This document shows, in pieces, positions 39,288-48,242 of a stretch of DNA of 64,000 bases. Numbering within the stretch: position 1 is the stretch's first letter; each line of letters starts with the position of its first letter. Source of the DNA: a virus; IMG/VR virus record IMGVR_UViG_3300049855_000474, positions 62,001 to 126,000 of that record. The stretch is one strand, 5' to 3'. A model generated the notes under the pieces. The model was not told the DNA's origin, ran no database searches, and saw only the letters and a program-made list of their open reading frames with translations. A program made the translations under genes and the position numbers.

Positions 39288-41114
39288 TTACAGGATGAAA
39301 TAGTTAATGTGGTCACCAGAGTTAATCTTCTGGAAAGCCGTGATGGATGTCGTGCTAGTTTCGGTATAATCGTTACCGCTAGTAGAAGGTCCGGGGTCCC
39401 GCAGAAGACCGCGCCAGAATACCCAGAGACCAACACCGTTATTGGTGCCGTCAAGAAGGTAGGTATTGCCACCAGGCAATGTATGAGCCGTGCCCGCACT
39501 AATTTGAGCAGCCAAACGCTCAATAACACGAGTTACGCTTGCGCTTGAGATAGCAGAGGAAAGTGCCTGCAAGCTGGCGGTGATAGTCTCACCATCCGTA
39601 AGATAGGGACCCGTGTAATCACGAATACCAATCTGTTGGTTGATCTTGTTAAGAACCTCTGTTACAGAGGGATTCTGATCAAGACCCGAGAACACGTAGA
39701 AGTTGGAAGTATTGGTCAGACCTTCAAGGAAATCATCACCATCAGAAACACCAAGCAAACTGCGGATATCAGAAATATCCTGAGCCACACCAGCGTCACC
39801 AACGATACCATTGACTAATGTCCTACGAAGAGCGTTTTCGCTCATAAGGTCAAGACGTTCGCGGAAACCGTAGAACACGTTGACGGAAGTAGGCAGTAGC
39901 TTTTCCCAGGTATAAGCAGCGGAACCCGAGAGAGCTGCGCCTTGCGCTACCTTGCGGAAGTGAGCTTCATACGAATCACCATCTACAGCGCCACCACCAA
40001 GAGAACGGGCGAAGATACGGAAGCCCGCGTCAGCAGTACCACCAGACATACCAACCACAATGAAACCAGCGTCAACGACAGTTTCAGTAATGGTTACGTT
40101 ACCAGCCGTGCCTGGATTAGTATTAAGAAGTTCAACGATAGCGCCGCCGCCTGTTGAAGCATTGATATTCAGTACAGGGGCACTGTTGACAGCTGCGATG
40201 ATGGTAGCTGCGACAGTGGCAGCTGAATCACCGCCAGCAAAGGTAATAGCACGAAGAGTATTCGACTGCACAACTGAGGCGTTACTATCAAATTCAAAAG
40301 TAACGGCAGGATTTGTGCCATCACTAAGAACGAAAACTTCACCGTCAAGAAGAGCAGCACCAGCGACGGCAGTGATTCGACCCACAGCACGCCCATCAAC
40401 CGTAAGAGCTTGACCCGTTGAAGGATTGATTAACTCAATGTAAGTTGCCTCATGATCGCCAGCGTCAGCGCCATCGAAAACCGGCACACCTGTTCTATCG
40501 ACAGCATCTGCCCAAGGCAAGTTACCAGCACTAGAAACAGTTACGTTAGTATTACCATGAGCCACAGCCTGAGCAAGGAACAAACGAGTATTGACCAAAG
40601 CCTTAGCGTCCGTGGTCTTACTGGCAATATTCGTAAGATTAGCAGGTACCGCAGTACCTACCGCAGTAGGACGCTCATACGTAGGAACAGAATCTGTATG
40701 TGAAGCAGTACCCTTAATTAACTTGCGATCCGTACGGACAAAGTTGATGTCATCTTCCAACGAATAAGGATCTCGAACAGAGTAGGTACCAGTGAAAGCT
40801 TCGGCTACACCGGAAGCATTCTGATACGTAATGACCGTACCGCTGGTGAATGCCGAAATAAGGAACGAACCATTGTTAGCGCCAGTGGTAGCACCAGCTA
40901 TTGTAATAAAACGACCTACATCAGCGGCTGTAAAGGTGGCACCTGCATCCGTAAGGGTCATATTTGGTGCGGTACCGCCGATGGTATCACCAGTACCGGT
41001 AGCAGTTGTGGCACCAAAACTAGAACTCTCATCCGTGAGAGTACGAGTATTACTTGGATTAATACTGCCCTTAATATCAATCTGTTGATCAAGGGCATTA
41101 GGTCTAACTGGCAT
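39288..41114 (-). CDS. Large virion structural (baseplate/fibre) protein
   Basis: A 608-residue protein, start with AGGAG. Codon use is rich in G/C. Regions: a Thr/Gly-rich N-terminal beta domain (TLTDAGATFTAADVGRFITI), a module DGEVFVLSDGTNPAVTFEF then SAATVAATIIAAVNS then GTAGNVTITETV (a pattern widespread in phage surface proteins), and a C-terminal helical and beta part (YGFRERLDLMSENALRRTLV, LPGGNTYLLDGTNNG). Function as a baseplate hub, sheath-attached or collar protein cannot be decided. Confidence 0.65.
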   Translation of the reverse strand: MPVRPNALDQQIDIKGSINPSNTRTLTDESSSFGATTATGTGDTIGGTAPNMTLTDAGATFTAADVGRFITIAGATTGANNGSFLISAFTSGTVITYQNASGVAEAFTGTYSVRDPYSLEDDINFVRTDRKLIKGTASHTDSVPTYERPTAVGTAVPANLTNIASKTTDAKALVNTRLFLAQAVAHGNTNVTVSSAGNLPWADAVDRTGVPVFDGADAGDHEATYIELINPSTGQALTVDGRAVGRITAVAGAALLDGEVFVLSDGTNPAVTFEFDSNASVVQSNTLRAITFAGGDSAATVAATIIAAVNSAPVLNINASTGGGAIVELLNTNPGTAGNVTITETVVDAGFIVVGMSGGTADAGFRIFARSLGGGAVDGDSYEAHFRKVAQGAALSGSAAYTWEKLLPTSVNVFYGFRERLDLMSENALRRTLVNGIVGDAGVAQDISDIRSLLGVSDGDDFLEGLTNTSNFYVFSGLDQNPSVTEVLNKINQQIGIRDYTGPYLTDGETITASLQALSSAISSASVTRVIERLAAQISAGTAHTLPGGNTYLLDGTNNGVGLWVFWRGLLRDPGPSTSGNDYTETSTTSITAFQKINSGDHINYFIL

Positions 41115-41139
41115 TGACGTCTCCTATAGTTTAATTGTA

Positions 41140-42351
41140 TTAAGCCAGTAGATAATCTGCTTCTATTTCAGAAAATTGATTCGGAGTAAAGCCAAGTAAA
41201 TATACAGAATCGTAACCTGTTCCAGGTCCACCGCTCTCGAATGGATAATACTCACCACCTTCAGACGGTGTTCCTGTCGTAGCTTGTTTCAAGCGACGAC
41301 CATTATGATGCACAACAATAGTTTCACCTAAAATCAAATCGTGGACAAAAACATCGGGAACTAAGAAAACCTTATTTATGCTATTTCTCAGCCCAAGTAG
41401 TGGAATTCCATACTTACGAGAAGCTGCGGTGCAGAGAGTGAGGGTGAGCTGACCAAATAGTAATCCGTGCGTTCTAGATACTACAGAGTTTAAATCCCGA
41501 ACAGCATCAATATCACCGGAACCAGAAAGTGAATTCGGAAATACACGAGAGCACTTTGTAGCAGAAAGTTGAACAATTTCCCCAGTACCAGAATAAACAG
41601 GATGTCCAGAGCTTGTAGCCGCATTAATAATGGAGTTTTCTAGTACAATTTCGGCTAGACCTGTGGACCCGGATAACTTAGATAATAAATGCCCAGTAGA
41701 TAACATTGTAACTTTGCTATGGATTAGATGAACCAAACCATTAGAAACACCAACAACAGAGACAAGATCTCCACTAGTATCACATAACAAATTTATGTTT
41801 TGAATTCTAAGAGTTCGCCCTATAATAGCTACACCATTATCAAAAATTACTGTAGGCTGTGAGCTTCCAAGCCCCTGAATAAAAACACCACGAAGGTCGT
41901 AAGTTCCGGAAGGTATATGAATAGCACTACCAGGATCCAGAGAATCATCAATAATTACAATGCCTCCACCGCTAGCTACTAGTCTGGTATACAAGGTTGC
42001 CCAATCAGCAAAAACTATATTATCAGGATATACAGTTGTTGCCATAGGACGTAAAATAAAGATGCCTGAAGCACCAGAAGCCCCTGGTACAGCGCTAATA
42101 GCCTCCGCTATGAACCGCTTAATGTCGGCAAGAGTCACATATTCGGCGTCGTCATCTTCAATTTCAGGAGTATTGAAGACGTTGAATTCTATTTTGTGCT
42201 GCTCTTGTAATAATACTAAGGAGGTTCTAAGAGCCTCTACCTCTGCCACGCGAACAAAGATCGTCCTTGTGCTGTCAGGGAGTACAATTCCCAAGACACC
42301 ATCAAATGCGATCAGGTCCAATGTTAGGTTTTTGACTCTTAACCACGGCAT
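41140..42351 (-). CDS. Fibre protein with beta-helix and shared N-terminal domain
   Basis: A 403-residue protein. Residues 1-65 (VKNLTLDLIAFDGVLGIVLP, ALRTSLVLLQEQHKIEF) form a domain also found at the start of the next two genes. The middle (about 115-310) has repeats of TYDLRGVFIQGLG, TLRIQNINLLCD and LVSVVGVSNGLVHLI, typical of a right-handed parallel beta-helix, as in polysaccharide-binding or depolymerising tail spikes. The C-terminus is Tyr/Gly-rich. No catalytic site is visible. A receptor-binding fibre is the best guess. Confidence 0.65.
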   Translation of the reverse strand: MPWLRVKNLTLDLIAFDGVLGIVLPDSTRTIFVRVAEVEALRTSLVLLQEQHKIEFNVFNTPEIEDDDAEYVTLADIKRFIAEAISAVPGASGASGIFILRPMATTVYPDNIVFADWATLYTRLVASGGGIVIIDDSLDPGSAIHIPSGTYDLRGVFIQGLGSSQPTVIFDNGVAIIGRTLRIQNINLLCDTSGDLVSVVGVSNGLVHLIHSKVTMLSTGHLLSKLSGSTGLAEIVLENSIINAATSSGHPVYSGTGEIVQLSATKCSRVFPNSLSGSGDIDAVRDLNSVVSRTHGLLFGQLTLTLCTAASRKYGIPLLGLRNSINKVFLVPDVFVHDLILGETIVVHHNGRRLKQATTGTPSEGGEYYPFESGGPGTGYDSVYLLGFTPNQFSEIEADYLLA

Positions 42352-42370
42352 GTATGGAGCAATTTCAAGG

Positions 42371-43144
42371 TCAACTACGGAGTAACGTCAACGAACGATA
42401 AGTCGCGCGCAATGCTCCCTCTGTAGCCTTCCAATAGATTGCAACAATGTCTCCCGCTTCCAGGGACAGGCATGCAGTCGTAAATACGCTAGTAGAGTCT
42501 TCTTGGGTGCGCACCCAAGAGCGTTCTGAGCCCTCGAGTATGGTATCAGCAAACCCCCCACCAAAACGACCTAGACATATTTTACCCTTAGAAGAAACGG
42601 GACTGTAGAGCCCAATTTCTCCCAATACCAACCAGCGACCGGAAGAAGGTATCACTAGTTGTAAGCCATTAACAGGAGCATATGTCTGGTGAGATTGAGA
42701 GACAGCATTCTGTGCATCTGCACGAAATGCCATAGGCTGTGGAGGTGTTGTTTGAAGGTGCAGTAGCGTTTTTTCGCAATCTACAAGCTTTTCAGCTAGA
42801 AGTTGAGTTACAACTACTTGAGAGGCTAAAGCGTCATCCAGCGTAGAAACACGAGAAAACAAAGCTGCTACGGAATCTTTGGATGCGTCAAGACTGGATT
42901 GAAGCTTCTCGACACCAGGAGATGTCATCGTTAGAGCATTACGAGGAGAAACAGGAGAAACAAGATCTGAGTGGACCGTGTAAGAAATAATACCCTTAGT
43001 TTTAAGAGAGTCCAAAAGAGGCTTTAGTGCCTCGAATTCGATAGCAGTAAGCTCAACTTCTTGGGTAGCCCGCCGACCTAAGTTCGGTACGCGACTAGTC
43101 AAAGGAATTTCCGCTACTGTATTGTTTACCAAAGTAATTTTCAC
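42371..43144 (-). CDS. Fibre protein with shared N-terminal domain
   Basis: Start at GTG 43144, which has AGG six bases upstream and gives an N-terminus (KITLVNNTVAEIPL) that aligns with the following gene; the frame is open to 43153. Residues 1-65 match the shared domain; a coiled coil (STLDDALASQVVVTQLLAEKL) and a C-terminal jelly-roll-like domain (YAPVNGLQLVIPSSGRWLVL) follow. Overall architecture is that of a fibre with a C1q/TNF-like head. Confidence 0.62.
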   Translation of the reverse strand: MKITLVNNTVAEIPLTSRVPNLGRRATQEVELTAIEFEALKPLLDSLKTKGIISYTVHSDLVSPVSPRNALTMTSPGVEKLQSSLDASKDSVAALFSRVSTLDDALASQVVVTQLLAEKLVDCEKTLLHLQTTPPQPMAFRADAQNAVSQSHQTYAPVNGLQLVIPSSGRWLVLGEIGLYSPVSSKGKICLGRFGGGFADTILEGSERSWVRTQEDSTSVFTTACLSLEAGDIVAIYWKATEGALRATYRSLTLLRS

Positions 43145-43195
43145 ACTAAGCACCTACAGTAGAAGGAGATGAGACTACCTAAACTAATTACTTAG

Positions 43196-43621
43196 TTACT
43201 TAGCAACCCAGCCCGTATTACCAACGCCGGTTTCTTTGACGTACAGAGTCGTACCAGCGCCGCCATTCGTACGAAGGAAAAGACAACCAACAGGAGCCGT
43301 GACAGCAGCTTCAGGCGTACCAGCACCAACAAAGATCTTGGCAGCACCCAACGTAAGAGGAGAAGCAAAAGAAGCAGTCAAGGAACCGTTCTCAAGCTGT
43401 TCCTTCATCACACCCTCAGCCGCATCATCGACGGCTGAAGTATTTGCTGCTACTGACCAAGTCAAAAGATTAGCAGCAGCTAGGCTAACCAGCATAGGGC
43501 GAGCATCCTCAAGAGCTGCCGTATTAAGCTCGACAGTTCGCGAAGCACCACCAGCCAAAATGCCAATCGAGGCACTGACAGGAAGTTCCGCACTTGTTCT
43601 ATTTGTTACAGTTACCAACAT
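43196..43621 (-). CDS. Short fibre protein with shared N-terminal domain
   Basis: A 141-residue protein starting MLVTVTNRTSAELPV, the same N-terminal domain as in the two genes downstream. After residue 65 comes a short Ala-rich segment and a Gly-rich C-terminus (TLYVKETGVGNTGW). Start site AGGTGG is good. It may be a fibre-base adaptor carrying only the docking domain. Confidence 0.6.
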   Translation of the reverse strand: MLVTVTNRTSAELPVSASIGILAGGASRTVELNTAALEDARPMLVSLAAANLLTWSVAANTSAVDDAAEGVMKEQLENGSLTASFASPLTLGAAKIFVGAGTPEAAVTAPVGCLFLRTNGGAGTTLYVKETGVGNTGWVAK

Positions 43622-43753
43622 GATACCACCTAGTATGTAGAGAATGACCGGTTAAATTAGCAGCTCAGAATACATTTACTCCAAGACAAAAGTCTTTTAC
43701 CAGACAATCACCAAAAAGCTACGAAATTGAACCTTTCGGAAGTTAAATAAAGC
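43622..43753. other. Non-coding gap between fibre genes and tail protein
   Basis: About 130 bases with no open frame. It contains a small hairpin AAGAC/GTCTT followed by TT (43682-43697) that reads as a weak plus-strand terminator; a promoter for the fibre genes on the minus strand may be here. Nothing else seen. Confidence 0.3.
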
Positions 43754-44935
43754 TTACAGTAAGCCAATTCTCGAAAGAAGAGGAAGTATTTGCCCTGTCC
43801 CAGCAGGACCTCGAAACACAGGAACAACAACACTAGAAAGACCGTAATCATAAGGACGAGTAGCAAGAGAACCCACACTGTTTCTACGAAGAAGATTTCT
43901 CTTGACTTTTGGAAGCTCTGTACGGATATATTCACCTAAACGACTGATGGCACTTTCGTAAGTACCAGTACGATCAGTATCAAGAGTAATAGTTTGACCC
44001 GAAAAGTTGAACTTCAACTCACCTTCAGCGATAAATTGAGCCTGAAGTCCCCACCAAGCAGCAGCGGCTATCAAAAAAGTATCAATTCCAGCCATACTAG
44101 AAATTGTACCAAAGCCCCACATAGTGATAGGGTTGAAGGAATTCACGATACCTAGCCCACGAACAAAATATTCGTACATATCAGAATCTGAATAGGCTTG
44201 AACGTGACCTTCTTTTTTCTGAACCTTATCCATTAACATACGAAGAGAAGGCTGTAGAAACCAAAATTGTGATTCAGGTACTCGAATTTGTTGAATAAAA
44301 TGTTGAGATGGTGATATTGGCGTCTCTCTAATAGCCCAAGTGGCTATGTAGCTGCCTACTTGCAGTTCTGAGGTATCTGCATAATACATAATGAAGCCAT
44401 CAGTATTGACTTTAACAGGGGTATAGGTCTCAACCTGCCCACCAGTATTCATCAAAGTGACAGAAAGTGAGCTAGGTTCCCTAGCCATTTTAAGGAATAA
44501 ACGCTCAGAAGTGTTTTCAAGAGTGAGGTTGGTATAGGCTCTCTCCTCAGAAGTAGCGACAATATTGTCTATTACAGTGAAAAATTGAGTCTTAGAGACC
44601 TGGCGTCCACCAGCAGTAAAGAGAATCCAATCAATACGCCAATTCTGGTCTGTAACGGACAACTCAGCATCTGCTGGAACAAACCAACTATAACGATAGC
44701 GACCATCACCCAAAGAAATCGCTACAGCCTGCTGTATTATCTCCTCCGAAGGAGAAACAATACTAACCGAAGGATACTGAGCAGGATCTATCGGAACAAG
44801 GGGATCCCCCACCTCATCTAGGAATAGTTGCTCGAAAATGGTATTTACCCCTCGAACAACTTTTTGTGGTGTTATAGCTTGTACCATCCTTATCAAATAA
44901 CGTTGGGCTACCTGTATAATAGTAATAATTGGCAA
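43754..44935 (-). CDS. Putative baseplate/tail structural protein
   Basis: A 393-residue protein, strand-rich in the first half (YRYSWFVPADAELSVTDQNW, VETYTPVKVNTDGFIMYYAD) and helical in the second (AAAAWWGLQAQFIAEGELK, ISRLGEYIRTELPKVKRNLL). No enzymatic motif. The start is uncertain: TTG 44935 lies 12 bases from AGGAG; ATG 44887 (residue 17) is an alternative. It is divergent from the next gene across only 31 bases, so both promoters must lie inside the neighbouring genes. Confidence 0.6.
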   Translation of the reverse strand: MPIITIIQVAQRYLIRMVQAITPQKVVRGVNTIFEQLFLDEVGDPLVPIDPAQYPSVSIVSPSEEIIQQAVAISLGDGRYRYSWFVPADAELSVTDQNWRIDWILFTAGGRQVSKTQFFTVIDNIVATSEERAYTNLTLENTSERLFLKMAREPSSLSVTLMNTGGQVETYTPVKVNTDGFIMYYADTSELQVGSYIATWAIRETPISPSQHFIQQIRVPESQFWFLQPSLRMLMDKVQKKEGHVQAYSDSDMYEYFVRGLGIVNSFNPITMWGFGTISSMAGIDTFLIAAAAWWGLQAQFIAEGELKFNFSGQTITLDTDRTGTYESAISRLGEYIRTELPKVKRNLLRRNSVGSLATRPYDYGLSSVVVPVFRGPAGTGQILPLLSRIGLL

Positions 44936-44966
44936 GTTACGCTAGCACTCCTTATTTAATAGGAGA

Positions 44967-46094
44967 ATGCCTGTTAAAGGATATAGACCGCCTGACGTAG
45001 ACAGGGTCACCACCGATACTGACGTGTTGGATGACTTGGTTCAGCGCCATGTGCGCGAAGACCTACTTCCAATGATCGCACAGAAATCTAGAAATGCCCT
45101 CAATGTTACACCGGTCTACATTGAGTATTTTCAAAGGCTCAAGACAGGCAGGCGCTGTTCTTGCTTTACTGTAGAAACGGATGCAGGCGGTCAATGTCCA
45201 GCCTGCTTTGGTACAGGTATCGTAGGCGGATACACTAAACGTGGTACCAAAACGGAAGTATTTGACGTTACCTACCAAAATGTAGTGGCGGCTAACGTCC
45301 AAGCGGATTACAGTAATAGTACAAGACCTGTTTACTGGACCCTGGTGGATACAGCGGTCTATGGAACCCTAGAGTTTACAGTACAGGTTAATAAAAATTG
45401 TGGTCTTCTGGACGTTTACGAAATTAGAGACTATCAACCTACAGGCACTCTGATTCAGTACTTTGTGAGGGCAGACGACGAAATCAACTTCGTAGCTATG
45501 ACCCGAGCAGCACTAGAACAACGGCTAACAACAAGTTTTCTACATTTCAAAATTACAATAAAACGTAATAGTCCGGCAGCACCTCTACCGAAACTACAAT
45601 TGTTTAGGTTTTCTTATCGGCTGCTTCGTTTGTCTTGTTTGCGTGCGGATATCCCGAGAGTAACAGAAAGCCAAACACTAGAAGAGCTAGGACTCTATCA
45701 AAGCTGGACTAATCAGTCATATTTTCTAGACAACACGCTCAAAAACTGCTCAACCGAGGATTTTCTGATAAACCTACAGGATAATACAAGATGGAAGGTA
45801 AACGAAGTAAAGGGAAATGCTCCACTGAACATCACCTTGTCGTGGGACCTAACTTGCCGTCTTGTTCTTGATACAGAACCTTATGCACTGGTACCAGCAG
45901 GCGTCGTAGATTCGAGTGTTTTGCCTTCTCAATTTATACGTTCTATACAAACTGACAAAGAGATTGTGGAACAGACTCAACTTAATCCTGGGCATTTACG
46001 TCTACCTGGGAACAGGGCGGATCAAACTAACGTCAATCAAAGCCCCGTCGCGCCTGGTATTGCAGATGTGGCAAAACCTAGTCGAAATACGTAA
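44967..46094 (+). CDS. Virion protein with DnaJ-like zinc motif
   Basis: A 375-residue protein. RRCSCFTVETDAGGQCPACFGTGIVGGY (residues 62-89) has a CxC...CxxCxGxG arrangement similar to a single DnaJ zinc-finger half and is often seen in structural proteins of large myoviruses. The rest is beta-rich (YWTLVDTAVYGTLEFTVQVN). The start has AGGAG unusually close to the ATG (one base), so a later start is possible. Probably a baseplate or neck component. Confidence 0.62.
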   Translation: MPVKGYRPPDVDRVTTDTDVLDDLVQRHVREDLLPMIAQKSRNALNVTPVYIEYFQRLKTGRRCSCFTVETDAGGQCPACFGTGIVGGYTKRGTKTEVFDVTYQNVVAANVQADYSNSTRPVYWTLVDTAVYGTLEFTVQVNKNCGLLDVYEIRDYQPTGTLIQYFVRADDEINFVAMTRAALEQRLTTSFLHFKITIKRNSPAAPLPKLQLFRFSYRLLRLSCLRADIPRVTESQTLEELGLYQSWTNQSYFLDNTLKNCSTEDFLINLQDNTRWKVNEVKGNAPLNITLSWDLTCRLVLDTEPYALVPAGVVDSSVLPSQFIRSIQTDKEIVEQTQLNPGHLRLPGNRADQTNVNQSPVAPGIADVAKPSRNT

Positions 46095-46106
46095 ACGAGG
46101 AAGAAA

Positions 46107-46451
46107 ATGGCGACGATTACTATCAAGATAAATACTGCGACAGTACCGGAAAAAGCGGTTATCGTTCTAGGTGATTATCAACACGTCAAAAATTTGAGTC
46201 AGACTGTATCGGTAAACAAACCTCCGGTAGTCAGCACACATCACGGAGTTTCTAGGACACAGGAGTCCTTTATAGGCGGTTTAGTAATCAGTCAGTACGA
46301 GCAATCGTACGACCAGGAAATTTTCAAGCGATGGAACTGGGGAATGATCGCCGAACTAGCCACATTGATTGAGAAAAACAAAGTTTCTGTGAAATTAGAT
46401 GGGGCAGCCCAAACAGCAACCCAAATACGAGCAATGTACACTTCGACGTAA
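46107..46451 (+). CDS. Unknown small protein
   Basis: A 114-residue protein (TITIKINTATVPEKAVIVLG, then ESFIGGLVISQYEQS, helical end). It has AGGAAG before the ATG. Family not recognised; it lies between a tail protein and a STAS-like protein. Confidence 0.6.
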   Translation: MATITIKINTATVPEKAVIVLGDYQHVKNLSQTVSVNKPPVVSTHHGVSRTQESFIGGLVISQYEQSYDQEIFKRWNWGMIAELATLIEKNKVSVKLDGAAQTATQIRAMYTST

Positions 46452-46460
46452 AGCTAAAAT

Positions 46461-46760
46461 ATGAAACCTACATACACCGAGAAGAGCATCGAAGGTATTC
46501 ACTACTTCGCAATGTCAAAGACCGCCGCTGTTTCACAGGTGGTCCTTCGAATTTGTGAACTAGCAATATTGCATCGAGCGCATTTCGGAGATGTCATTCT
46601 TGACTTATCCGATGCTAAAGATTCAGATATCCCTTTACTCAATAGAGCTGTAAAGAAGTTGGTAGCGACCAATAGAAAAGTCGTAACCATAGGCAAACAA
46701 TTTCAAAATATGCCCGTGCATACATCTATACAGTCTGCGGTGTCAGCCTTGAAGGATTAA
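46461..46760 (+). CDS. STAS-like small protein
   Basis: A 99-residue protein with DVILDLSDAKDSDIPLLNRAV and KKLVATNRKVVTIG, the pattern of STAS domains (anti-anti-sigma, SpoIIAA type): a DLS strand, then a helix, then a strand. The conserved phospho-acceptor Ser is not obvious. If functional it could modulate a sigma factor; the phage encodes one. Assignment by eye, tentative. Confidence 0.5.
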   Translation: MKPTYTEKSIEGIHYFAMSKTAAVSQVVLRICELAILHRAHFGDVILDLSDAKDSDIPLLNRAVKKLVATNRKVVTIGKQFQNMPVHTSIQSAVSALKD

Positions 46761-46788
46761 AGTTTTAATGTAACCAGGAGAAGAGCCT

Positions 46789-46986
46789 ATGGCGTACGTT
46801 GTAGTGGATATGGTTAATGATACCGAAGAAATTCTCTGCAGTGATAAATGTTGCGCAAGTTGCAACTGTTCATTAGAGAACTGCACAACCTACGCAGCGG
46901 GGGCTTCGCAGATATGCGTCGATTGCGCCAAACAAGAAGCTGCAAAGTATCATGAACATGTGATGCCTAGGCTTGAAACTTACTAA
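46789..46986 (+). CDS. Cys-rich small protein
   Basis: A 65-residue protein with ten Cys within about 40 residues, first as CSDKCCASCNCSLENC, then as CVDC. Likely binds zinc or an iron-sulfur centre; no family recognised. Start with AGGAG at normal distance. Confidence 0.6.
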   Translation: MAYVVVDMVNDTEEILCSDKCCASCNCSLENCTTYAAGASQICVDCAKQEAAKYHEHVMPRLETY

Positions 46987-47052
46987 ATTTCCTTTAGTTT
47001 ACTCTTAGCTTAATCTTTGGCTTACCACCTTACACACTAAAGGTGCTCAGCC

Positions 47053-47349
47053 ATGTCTAATACTATTATAGCTCTTGTAAGATGTACAGGATGTGAGGTA
47101 GACAGCCTGGCTCGTATCGTTCTTCAAGAACGTGAAGGTCAACCTTTCCGCTGTATTGAGCCTCCTAGACCCTGGCTATATGTATGGGCTGCTACAAGCA
47201 GTAAAGAAAAAGATTCAGTCTTCGCATGCTGTCGCTGGTGTGCTCGTGATATTATGGCGGAAATCGTCAACACGACCAATGAAAAGATTGTGTACTCCTG
47301 GTGTGAGCAGACACAAGTTAGGGAGCGGTACGAGGTCAAAGATGAATGA
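47053..47349 (+). CDS. Cys-rich small protein
   Basis: A 98-residue protein with RCTGCEVDSL, FRCIEPPRPW, ACCRWCARD and YSWCEQ: several CxxC-like pairs suggesting zinc binding. Start preceded by AAGGTG. No family recognised. Confidence 0.58.
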   Translation: MSNTIIALVRCTGCEVDSLARIVLQEREGQPFRCIEPPRPWLYVWAATSSKEKDSVFACCRWCARDIMAEIVNTTNEKIVYSWCEQTQVRERYEVKDE

Positions 47350-47413
47350 GAGTCGTTATATAATTGAAGGATGCGAAAAGTGTATCCAAGGCAGTATAAG
47401 CCTAATACACTAG
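47342..47413 (+). CDS. 23-residue overlapping micro-ORF
   Basis: ATG 47342 overlaps the end of the Cys-rich gene by eight bases and opens a 23-codon frame (NESRYIIEGCEKC). Only the overlap supports it, so I list it with low confidence. Confidence 0.2.
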   Translation: MNESRYIIEGCEKCIQGSISLIH

Positions 47414-47454
47414 TAATTTCGAGAACCTCCAAGGAAGGAAGGAGGACGGGGTCA

Positions 47455-47958
47455 ATGACTAAAAGCAAAAAGTCGATTAAGAAAACTCTAAATCGACCGA
47501 AACGTGTTTTGGGTCTTGACCCCGGTTAAATTTGCACCGTGAACTTTGCATTTAGTTTCTTAGTAGACGGCACACTAGAGGAAACTGGTTGGTTAAAGCC
47601 TCAACCGAATGTCACAGATGACGCTGCTTTCCTTAATAACATCATAGAACTAATTCTTAGACTAAAGCCAGATGCCATAATAGCAGAACGCTATATGTTT
47701 CGTGGTATACAGAGCATACAAACTGAGCTAATTAGCCAAATGCTGGGACGCATAGCCATTATCACCAGGTATTATCTAGGTCAAGAATTGTATCAGATTA
47801 CAGCGTCGCAATGGAAAAACTTCTATAAAGTCAAGAAGCTAAAGAACGGTGTATACGACCTGTTCCCAGAAGACACAGAGAGATTTGACCTAATCCACCA
47901 AGTGGACGCTGCCTGTATCGCTAAATACGGACAAGAGCGTTGGTGTTTACTAAAATGA
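47455..47958 (+). pseudogene. RuvC-like resolvase interrupted by in-frame TAA
   Basis: ATG 47455 with a very strong GGAGG site opens a frame coding for RPKRVLGLDPG, the first RuvC/RNase H-fold motif with its catalytic Asp22, and then an in-frame TAA (47527-47529). The same frame continues with NFAFSFLVDGTLEETGW, IIAERYMFRG (catalytic Glu) and DLIHQVDAACIAK (last catalytic Asp). Relative to GLDPGT-NFAF in related proteins, the 9 bases TAAATTTGC look like an insertion. The downstream part (GTG 47539) lacks the first catalytic Asp and has no good site. Either the gene is dead, the stop is read through or bypassed, or it is an error. The stop overlaps the next ATG. Confidence 0.75.
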
Positions 47959-48242
47959 CAGATTTCAACAAAGAATATCCAGCCTGGTCAGTAAATAAAC
48001 AAGAAGCCAAGAAAATTGGGGATCGTTTAGGTGTGGACTGGACAAGATTCCCTATCGAAGAGTTTCAAAAAGGGATTGAAATTGAGTTCGAACACGTGAC
48101 CGACATCGTGGAAGCTGCTCGGATTGCTATTATGCACCTAGTAGAATCTAAAACTTACTACAGGGACTTGGAGAGTGTTGAAAATAAAAAGGTCTCCGAG
48201 CACAGAAAAGTTCTCCTTGCCTTTATTAGGCAAGATCGATAG
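47955..48242 (+). CDS. DUF5661-like small protein
   Basis: From ATG 47955 (ATGA overlap with the resolvase stop) 95 residues. AKKIGDRLGVDWTRFPIEEF, FEHVTDIVEAARIAIMHLVE and YYRDLESVE match the pattern of DUF5661 proteins, in which a DWxxxxxEEFxxG stretch precedes AARIAxxHLxExPxYY. Function of that family is unknown. Confidence 0.65.
   Translation: MTDFNKEYPAWSVNKQEAKKIGDRLGVDWTRFPIEEFQKGIEIEFEHVTDIVEAARIAIMHLVESKTYYRDLESVENKKVSEHRKVLLAFIRQDR

Noticed and set aside
43682-43697. AAGAC/GTCTT hairpin as terminator for the fibre operon
   Set aside because: The T-run is on the plus strand while all nearby genes are on the minus strand, and the stem is only five pairs.
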